Origin: a bacterium
GTDB lineage: Bacteria; SZUA-79; Acidulodesulfobacterales; Acidulodesulfobacteraceae
Assembly: GCA_021794335.1 (NCBI GenBank)
Contig: JAJYQZ010000220.1
Span: forward strand, 1 to 5,604
Direction of reading: 5' to 3'
Length of the DNA: 5,604 bases
Shown here: positions 1-4,030 of the stretch, piece by piece
Layout of the letters: the number at the start of each line of letters is the position of its first letter
Numbering within the stretch: position 1 is the stretch's first letter
Notes under the pieces: model-generated
The model's database searches: none
What the model was told of the DNA's origin: nothing
What the model saw: the letters and a program-made list of their open reading frames with translations, nothing else
Made by a program: the position numbers and the translations under genes

Positions 1-452
1 TCCTCTCCCTGAATTAAAGGTATGCTTCTGACATCGCCTCCCGCAATAATGACGCTGTAAGCATGTATCGGATAAGTCGGATTCGGCACAAAAGCAACAT
101 CTCCTTTGTTGATTGTTGCAAGCATCAGATGGCTTAAGCCCTCTTTTATGCCCATGGTAACGATAGCCTCGCTATCCGGATCGAGATCGACATCGTAATG
201 CTTTTTATACATATTTACTATAGCAAGCCTTAGCTTATATATGCCTCTGGAAACGGAATATCTGTGATTTCTGGGATTTTTGGAAGCCTCTATCAATTTT
301 TCTATTATATAGCCCGGCGTAGGCGAATCCGGATTGCCCATGCCTAAATCTATAATATCGTCGCCGCGCTTTCTTGCCTCCATTTTTATCTTATTTACCT
401 CTGCAAAAACATAAGGAGGAAGCCTTTTTATAGTTTCAAAATCTTCTATCAT
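1..452 (-). CDS. alaC: AlaC-type class I/II aminotransferase, N-terminal part (runs off the window)
   Basis: A PLP-dependent aminotransferase of the AlaC / LL-diaminopimelate-aminotransferase-like group (fold type I). It probably interconverts pyruvate or another 2-oxo acid with alanine or a related amino acid in the cytoplasm. I translated it from the reverse strand: 150 complete codons are present, from an ATG at 452. Visible family landmarks are [14 protein letters not shown] (about residues 10-23), the substrate-loop segment [12 protein letters not shown] (35-46), [11 protein letters not shown] (about 69-79), the cofactor-phosphate segment [13 protein letters not shown] (about 100-112) and [10 protein letters not shown] (about 126-135). 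These closely follow what I recall of E. coli AlaC. The PLP lysine would lie beyond the window. A modest GGGA lies about 8 bases before the ATG. The gene follows lipA by 67 bases on the same strand with no terminator between them, so co-transcription is likely. The exact substrate is inferred: alanine transaminase is most likely, diaminopimelate aminotransferase possible. Confidence 0.9.
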   Translation of the reverse strand, partial: MIEDFETIKRLPPYVFAEVNKIKMEARKRGDDIIDLGMGNPDSPTPGYIIEKLIEASKNPRNHRYSVSRGIYKLRLAIVNMYKKHYDVDLDPDSEAIVTMGIKEGLSHLMLATINKGDVAFVPNPTYPIHAYSVIIAGGDVRSIPLIQGE

Positions 453-505
453 GATGAAATTCCCGTAATTTTACACAATTTTATTTAAATTTTAAAACAA
501 TCAAA

Positions 506-525
506 ATCATTATAAATCATTATAA
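506..525. repeat. Perfect 10-bp tandem duplication across the lipA stop
   Basis: ATCATTATAA occurs twice in succession (506-515 and 516-525). The second copy contains the lipA stop codon (520-522). It looks like a replication-slippage duplication in the lipA-aminotransferase spacer. No regulatory role can be shown. Confidence 0.85.
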
Positions 526-1389
526 AGAATGTTTAAAAAATTTTTCTGCGCCGAAAGAACTTCTGACGAGCGGGGCGGAAAAGACATTCTTAATTCCCGC
601 TTTTTTTGCATAGTCTTTATATTCGATAAACTTTTTTAAAGGGACAAACCGTTGAACGGGAATATTTTGAAGAGACGGCCTTAAGTACTGCCCTATGGTT
701 ATAAAATCTATGCCGTTATCCGCAAGGTCGTCTATCGTTTTAAAAACTTCCCCATCCTGCTCTCCAAGACCGACCATAATTCCGGATTTTGTAGTAATAT
801 GGGGTCTTTCCTCTTTTACCGTTTTTAATATATTTAGAGACCGCTTGTAAGAGCTTGAAGGCCTGATTGTTTTATATAGCCGCTCTGCCGTTTCGATATT
901 GTGTCCGAATATATTTATACCGCTGTCGGCGACATCCATAAAGGCTTTTTCGTTACCGTTAAAATCCGATGTCAAAACCTCGACGGTCTGGCAGCAGGTA
1001 TTCTTTCTAATTGCCTTAACGGTTTTAATTATAATACCGGCTCCGCCGTCTTTCAGGTCGTCTCTCGTAACCATAGTAATTACGGCGTGCTTTAAATTAA
1101 GAGATTTCACGGCATAAGCTATCTTTTGCGGTTCTAACGGATCGACAACCGGATTTTCGGAGATATAATCTATATTGCAAAAAGGACACATTCTTGTACA
1201 TTTATCTCCGAGCAGCAAAAATGTAGCTGTTTTATTTGAGTAACAGAGATTAAGATTGGGACATCTCGAAGAAGAACAAACGGTATTAAGTTCTTTTTCC
1301 CTTATTACCTGAGAAGTTTTAGAAATATCTTTTTTGGTCTTTATCTTTAAAATTTCGTTTTTTAAATAATCCGGCAGCCTTTTATTCAC
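520..1389 (-). CDS. lipA: Lipoyl synthase (radical SAM), LipA
   Basis: Inserts two sulfur atoms into the octanoyl chain on lipoyl domains of 2-oxoacid dehydrogenases or glycine cleavage H protein, consuming its auxiliary 4Fe-4S cluster. Both cluster motifs are intact: the auxiliary CX4CX5C (Cys38, Cys43, Cys49, in CSSSRCPNLNLC) and the radical-SAM CX3CX2C (Cys64, Cys68, Cys71, in GDKCTRMCPFC). The C-terminal motif that gives the auxiliary cluster its serine ligand is RSSFGAE (276-282). It has Phe where RSSY is usual, a conservative change. The 289-residue length is normal for bacterial LipA, and the N-terminal RLPDYLK is a typical beginning. The start is a GTG at 1389-1387, with an in-frame stop at 1429-1431 upstream. 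No Shine-Dalgarno is visible; the upstream bases are almost all A and T. lipA diverges from tadA and probably leads a transcript that continues into the aminotransferase gene. No lipB is in the window. Confidence 0.96.
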   Translation of the reverse strand: MNKRLPDYLKNEILKIKTKKDISKTSQVIREKELNTVCSSSRCPNLNLCYSNKTATFLLLGDKCTRMCPFCNIDYISENPVVDPLEPQKIAYAVKSLNLKHAVITMVTRDDLKDGGAGIIIKTVKAIRKNTCCQTVEVLTSDFNGNEKAFMDVADSGINIFGHNIETAERLYKTIRPSSSYKRSLNILKTVKEERPHITTKSGIMVGLGEQDGEVFKTIDDLADNGIDFITIGQYLRPSLQNIPVQRFVPLKKFIEYKDYAKKAGIKNVFSAPLVRSSFGAEKFFKHSL

Positions 1390-1390
1390 T

Positions 1391-1408
1391 TTATAAAAAT
1401 TATAAAAA
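1391..1408. repeat. Perfect 9-bp tandem duplication just upstream of lipA
   Basis: TTATAAAAA is repeated at 1391-1399 and 1400-1408, directly before the GTG start of lipA (1389 on the minus strand). It occupies the place where a ribosome-binding site would be expected, and it leaves only A and T there. Confidence 0.8.
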
Positions 1409-1411
1409 CTA

Positions 1412-1441
1412 TTGCTAATTTTATTAGACTAAAATCATAAT
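1412..1441 (+). promoter_or_regulatory. Possible promoter for tadA
   Basis: TTGCTA (1412-1417) and CATAAT (1436-1441) are separated by 18 bases. Each differs from the sigma-70 consensus at one or two positions. Transcription would start near 1448, about 70 bases before the tadA ATG. Other AT-rich hexamers in the spacer could serve equally well. Confidence 0.3.
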
Positions 1442-1471
1442 GTATTATATTATATAATAAATATCTTATTG

Positions 1472-1480
1472 TTTATACCA
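1472..1480 (-). promoter_or_regulatory. Possible extended -10 promoter for lipA
   Basis: On the reverse strand the bases read TGGTATAAA, an extended -10 element (TGnTATAAA). It would start a transcript near 1465 and give lipA a leader of roughly 75 bases. No convincing -35 hexamer precedes it. The whole spacer is AT-rich, so chance matches are likely. Confidence 0.3.
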
Positions 1481-1516
1481 TAATATCTGAACAAATTTCA
1501 ATTAATAATTTTATTT

Positions 1517-1984
1517 ATGAATTATCATTATGATGTTAAATTTATGGAACTGGCTTTGGGCGAGGCTAAAAAGGCAAAAGAAGAAGGTGAAGTACCTATC
1601 GGCGCCGTTATTACAATAGACAACAGACTGATTGCATCTTCTTTTAATACTGTGGAAAAAGATAAATCAAGCATAATGCACGCAGAAATAAAAGTAATTT
1701 TAGAAGCGCAAAAAAAACTTAATAACTGGAGACTCGAAGGCTGTTCTTTATATGTTACCCTTGAGCCCTGCCTTATGTGCTGCGGCGCAATAGTTTTATC
1801 TAGAATAAAAAGGTTGGTTTACGGAACGAAAGCCCCGAAAGCGGGAGCCGTAAATTCGCTTTATAGTACACTTAACGATGAAAGGCTTAATCATAATGTA
1901 GAAATAGTTGCGGGAATTATGGAGTTAGAATCATCCTTCCTGTTAAAAAATTTTTTTAAAGAAAAAAGAAGAATAAACGGTTAA
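1517..1984 (+). CDS. tadA: tRNA-specific adenosine deaminase TadA
   Basis: A zinc-dependent deaminase that converts adenosine 34 of the tRNA-Arg(ACG) anticodon to inosine, allowing CGN decoding. The CDA-fold motifs are complete. HAEI (55-58) supplies a zinc ligand (His55) and the catalytic glutamate (Glu57). PCLMCCGA (84-91) supplies the zinc ligands Cys85 and Cys88. Family-specific stretches include EGEVPIGAV (23-31), LYVTLEP (78-84), SRIKRLVYG, and a C-terminal LLKNFFKEKRR that resembles the tRNA-contacting helix of known TadA proteins. At 155 residues the length is normal. Cys89 follows the zinc ligand where Ala is common, which is probably neutral. No Shine-Dalgarno precedes the ATG; an internal ATG at residue 10 would cut into the first helix, so I prefer the first. 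Guanine deaminase is a relative, but the RIKRLVYG and LNHNVEI segments favour TadA. It stands alone and converges with the small gene that follows. Confidence 0.94.
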   Translation: MNYHYDVKFMELALGEAKKAKEEGEVPIGAVITIDNRLIASSFNTVEKDKSSIMHAEIKVILEAQKKLNNWRLEGCSLYVTLEPCLMCCGAIVLSRIKRLVYGTKAPKAGAVNSLYSTLNDERLNHNVEIVAGIMELESSFLLKNFFKEKRRING

Positions 1985-2187
1985 TGTATCCTCGAAAAAC
2001 CGATTATTACTATTATAACCATAATTAATATATAAATCCTTAGAAACCAGAAGGCTATTTTTATCCACCCCCGTATCTCCGCTCTTTTAAGCGGTATCTT
2101 ATTGTAATCCAGAAGACCTTCGTTCTTGACAAACTCTTCCCAATCTTCGTCCAGATTAACTTTTTTTATAATCTTGTTTTCATTCAT
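1981..2187 (-). CDS. Small single-pass membrane protein (68 aa), unknown function
   Basis: I do not recognise a family. The first 41 residues are highly charged (EDWEEFVKNEG, then a basic PLKRAEIRGW). One strong transmembrane segment follows at about residues 42-64, rich in Ile, Val, Leu and Phe, with a short basic tail (SRIH). By the positive-inside rule, the KRAEIR stretch places the charged domain in the cytoplasm. A good ribosome-binding site (GGGAG, 5 bases before the ATG) supports translation. It starts 34 bases after the stop of the Nramp-type transporter gene on the same strand with no terminator between, so it is probably the last gene of that operon. It may be an accessory or regulatory subunit of the transporter (inference only). 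Its TAA and that of tadA share the palindrome TTAA at 1981-1984. Confidence 0.72.
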   Translation of the reverse strand: MNENKIIKKVNLDEDWEEFVKNEGLLDYNKIPLKRAEIRGWIKIAFWFLRIYILIMVIIVIIGFSRIH

Positions 2188-2221
2188 TTTTTCTCCCGTT
2201 AATTAAATTAGAATATAATAA

Positions 2222-3571
2222 TCAACCAAAGATATGCGGAAACATTACCGTTATGCCGTATAATCCGTTCATCAGCATAAGAAATCCGACTATAATAAAA
2301 GCGGATATATTTTGCCACGGCCTGTTGACATGAACCCCCATTATCTCTTTATCGTTTAACAATAAAAGCAAAAACATCATTGCCGCAGGCATAAAAATGG
2401 AAGCTATGACCTGGACGGTCAAATTTAAAAAGCCCAGCGGAACATTCGGGATAAGAACTATCGAACCCGCAAATATAATACTTATAAGTCCAGGAAGGTA
2501 AAAGTGCCAGCCTTTAAGCGGGGGAAGATTGATACTTCTCGGCCAACCGAATGCCTCGCCCATCGCCCATGAGGTGCTTGCGGAAATCGCTATCGCGGCT
2601 ATAAGACCGGCCTCCACAAGCCCCAAAGCAAACAGCTTCATTGCAAGAGGACCCATTTTCGAAGAAACGATAGAAAGAATATTTTGTATATCCAGCTTAG
2701 CGGTGTTATTCGCGCTATAAACCGTAAAACCGGTTATTATAATTAGTGCGATGGCAACTATTATCATAACAAAAGAACCTATAAAGGTATCTATCTGTCC
2801 GTCCCTGATATCTTTAACGGTAAGCCCCTTATCCACGACCGAAGACTGCTGGAAAAATAACATCCACGGGGCGATGGTAGTCCCCAGATTTGCCAGAATC
2901 ACATATATAAAAAGCGAACTTACTCCGCCGGGTATATGCCATGAGGCAAAGCTTTTTGCAACGGCTCCCCAGTGGAGATGCGGGACAAAAAAGACCAGCG
3001 GAATAAAAACCAGATTAAATGCCGCAATGCTTAAGCTAATCCACTCCCATGTAAAATAACGCAAAAACAGTTGAATGGAAGCGATAACAATAATAGCCGC
3101 TATCGATGAGATTATCGGGGATACCCCAAAAACCTCCATGCCAAGCGTAATCCCGATAAATTCCGTTATCAATGTTAAAATATTTGCAACGACAAGGTCG
3201 AGAAGACTAAACAGCCCCCAAAATTTTCCATATCTTTTCCATATCATTTCGGCATGCCCCCTGTGCGTAACGGCGCCTAACCTGACGGTCATCTCCTGAA
3301 CTATATAGGCAACCGGAAGCATTAATACCATAAATGGAATAAAAAATCCAATTCCGAATATGGCGCCTGTTTGCGCATAGGTTATAACTCCGCCTGCATC
3401 GTTGTCGGCAATCATAACCAATATCCCTGGACCTATTAATGCAAGCAACAGGCAAAGCCTGGAAAAATAACCGTATTTTTGCCGCATAAGATGAACCTTA
3501 AGCCTGTCGACCGCCCTAAGTTTTATATCGACAGGCAGTTCGTCTAGTTTATTTTTGTAATCTTCTTTCAA
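2222..3571 (-). CDS. Nramp-superfamily divalent metal transporter, NRMT-like (probable Mg2+/Mn2+ uptake)
   Basis: A proton- or ion-driven inner-membrane importer with the LeuT-fold Nramp architecture and about 11 hydrophobic segments in 449 residues. Segment 1 carries GPGILVMIADNDAGG (47-61). The canonical metal-binding DPGN is here D58-A59-G60-G61, so the aspartate is kept and the asparagine is lost. Segment 6 carries TTIAPWMLFFQQSSVVDKG (231-249). The canonical MPH is A234-P235-W236, which removes the soft methionine ligand that selects transition metals. Both changes match my memory of the Nramp-related magnesium transporter branch (structurally studied in Eggerthella lenta), so Mg2+, possibly with Mn2+, is the likely substrate. 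The start is TTG at 3571-3569, chosen because GGAGGTG sits at ideal spacing before it. The gene follows the 47-residue peptide gene by 15 bases and precedes the 68-residue gene by 34. Substrate assignment is inference; the family call is firm. Confidence 0.9.
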   Translation of the reverse strand: MKEDYKNKLDELPVDIKLRAVDRLKVHLMRQKYGYFSRLCLLLALIGPGILVMIADNDAGGVITYAQTGAIFGIGFFIPFMVLMLPVAYIVQEMTVRLGAVTHRGHAEMIWKRYGKFWGLFSLLDLVVANILTLITEFIGITLGMEVFGVSPIISSIAAIIVIASIQLFLRYFTWEWISLSIAAFNLVFIPLVFFVPHLHWGAVAKSFASWHIPGGVSSLFIYVILANLGTTIAPWMLFFQQSSVVDKGLTVKDIRDGQIDTFIGSFVMIIVAIALIIITGFTVYSANNTAKLDIQNILSIVSSKMGPLAMKLFALGLVEAGLIAAIAISASTSWAMGEAFGWPRSINLPPLKGWHFYLPGLISIIFAGSIVLIPNVPLGFLNLTVQVIASIFMPAAMMFLLLLLNDKEIMGVHVNRPWQNISAFIIVGFLMLMNGLYGITVMFPHIFG

Positions 3572-3586
3572 TTTTCACCTCCGCAT

Positions 3587-3730
3587 TTAAAAATTATGTG
3601 GATAATTTAAGGCATTTAAGGCATTGAGCCGCATAAGGTTAAACGCTTTATAAACGCCGAGGGAGAAAAATGGTGCAAGGATTAAAAGAAATATTGCCAT
3701 GCAGGTTTTACAGATTTTATCCTTTAACAT
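3587..3730 (-). CDS. Putative 47-aa membrane peptide with a CxxC motif, leading the transporter operon
   Basis: A short open frame from ATG (3730-3728) to TAA (3589-3587), ending 15 bases before the TTG of the Nramp-type gene. It has a basic N-terminus containing C7-K-T-C10, one hydrophobic segment at about residues 11-27 (MAIFLLILAPFFSLGVY), then an amphipathic tail with NALNAL and a terminal YPHNF. A GAGAG lies 7 bases before the ATG as a ribosome-binding site, and it falls within the 3' arm of a long hairpin. A clear membrane segment, a placed ribosome-binding site, tight spacing to the next gene and a promoter at the right distance upstream all favour a real gene. I recognise no family. 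It could be a leader peptide coupling translation to the transporter, a small transporter partner, or a signal-anchored CxxC peptide with a metal or redox role. All three are inference. Confidence 0.55.
   Translation of the reverse strand: MLKDKICKTCMAIFLLILAPFFSLGVYKAFNLMRLNALNALNYPHNF
3607..3624. repeat. Perfect 9-bp tandem duplication inside the 47-aa frame
   Basis: TTAAGGCAT is repeated at 3607-3615 and 3616-3624. The unit length keeps frame and produces the NALNAL repeat in the C-terminal tail of the 47-residue peptide. Confidence 0.85.
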
Positions 3731-3733
3731 TTT

Positions 3734-3780
3734 TTTCTCTCTTTATAAGTAACTTTAACTGCTTACCTGAAAGAGAGAAA
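3734..3780 (-). promoter_or_regulatory. Leader hairpin that masks a ribosome-binding site (minus-strand operon)
   Basis: Read on the minus strand, TTTCTCTCTTT (3780-3770) pairs perfectly over 11 bp with AAAGAGAGAAA (3744-3734). Inside, AGGTAA (3768-3763) pairs with TTACTT (3752-3747), including one G-U, and closes a 10-base loop. The stem totals 17 bp with a small asymmetric internal loop. The 3' arm contains the AGAGAG that serves as ribosome-binding site for the ATG at 3730, so folding would block translation. The predicted start of transcription (about 3783) lies only a few bases before the hairpin, so it forms nearly the entire 5' leader. No U-tract follows, so it is not an intrinsic terminator. 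A thermometer, a protein-binding site or a small-RNA target are all possible. A DNA-level operator for a dimeric regulator is less likely, given the inner imperfect pairing. Confidence 0.65.
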
Positions 3781-3789
3781 TATTAAAAG

Positions 3790-3818
3790 ATTATACAAAG
3801 CGGATTAAATCAGATAAA
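3790..3818 (-). promoter_or_regulatory. Promoter of the Nramp-type transporter operon
   Basis: On the minus strand a perfect -10 TATAAT lies at 3795-3790, with a weak -35 TTTATC at 3818-3813 and 17 bases between. The start of transcription would fall near 3783, immediately before the leader hairpin. The weak -35 suggests that an activator may help or that the promoter is modest. It abuts the -35 of the plus-strand promoter. Confidence 0.55.
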
Positions 3819-3848
3819 TTGACGAGGCCGGTGAAAAATTTGTATTTT
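3819..3848 (+). promoter_or_regulatory. Promoter of the antiporter leader RNA
   Basis: TTGACG (3819-3824) differs from the -35 consensus at one position. It is followed after 18 bases by TATTTT (3843-3848). Transcription would start near 3855, about 8 bases before the closing stem of the structured RNA. The -10 is imperfect, but position and strand fit. Confidence 0.5.
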
Positions 3849-3862
3849 TTAATATTCGACTC

Positions 3863-3973
3863 TTAAATAACGAGCTAAAGCCACTTCCTGTATTTGTTAA
3901 ACAACAATGACAGATGATAGTGCGATAGTTACTACTGTCGGGCTCACTTCGCATAACCGGCTCCTTTATTTAA
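3863..3973 (+). ncRNA. Candidate cis-regulatory RNA (possible ion riboswitch) in the antiporter leader
   Basis: A closing stem joins TTAAATAA (3863-3870) to TTATTTAA (3966-3973) and GAGC (3872-3875) to GCTC (3960-3963), a total of 12 bp with a 1x2 internal loop. It is extended on the RNA of this strand by U3876-G3959. Within it lie a TTGTT/AACAA hairpin with an AAAC loop (3894-3907) and a hairpin GACAG/CTGTC plus TAGT/ACTA (3909-3939) with a 4-base bulge and another strand-specific G-U pair (3922-3930). The unpaired segments GGGCTCACTTCGCATAACC (3940-3958) and AAAGCCACTTCC (3877-3888) share similar cores and could form tertiary contacts. It follows a promoter and precedes a cation/proton antiporter gene by 57 bases. 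The known Na+ riboswitch class (DUF1646 motif) occurs before such antiporters and is the leading guess. I cannot confirm the consensus from memory. I see no clear downstream terminator, so control may be translational. Confidence 0.55.
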
Positions 3974-3991
3974 GTTTTATAAAATATTATC

Positions 3992-4013
3992 CTTTTTATT
4001 TGCTTTTTATTTG
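3992..4013. repeat. Perfect 11-bp tandem duplication in the antiporter leader
   Basis: CTTTTTATTTG is repeated at 3992-4002 and 4003-4013, between the structured RNA and the first possible antiporter start. It makes this part of the leader a pyrimidine-rich stretch with no visible ribosome-binding site. Confidence 0.85.
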
Positions 4014-4030
4014 CACTTATATTTTAAAGT

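Noticed and set aside
899..1117. Plus-strand open frames of 64 and 72 codons inside lipA.
   Set aside because: They are antisense to the conserved lipA coding sequence and resemble no protein; they are shadows.
2529..3455. Several frames of 63-102 codons antisense to or overlapping the Nramp-type gene.
   Set aside because: All are shadows of the conserved transporter frame, with no ribosome-binding sites or recognisable content.
3734..3780. The 11-bp inverted repeat as an intrinsic terminator.
   Set aside because: The stem is AT-rich with alternating CT/GA and has no T-run after it on either strand in the needed position.
3572..3862. An M-box (Mg2+) or yybP-ykoY (Mn2+) riboswitch expected before an Mg/Mn transporter.
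   Set aside because: I compared the minus-strand leader with the conserved cores I remember and found neither. The predicted leader of about 50 bases is also too short for these classes.
3805..3954. A 49-codon minus-strand frame with an apparent strong ribosome-binding site (AAAGGAG, 6 bases before ATG at 3954).
   Set aside because: The AAAGGAG is the complement of the closing stem of the plus-strand structured RNA. The encoded peptide has no domain or membrane segment, it would overlap both promoters, and the G-U pairing pattern favours the plus-strand RNA. Coincidence is the simpler reading, though conservation should be checked.
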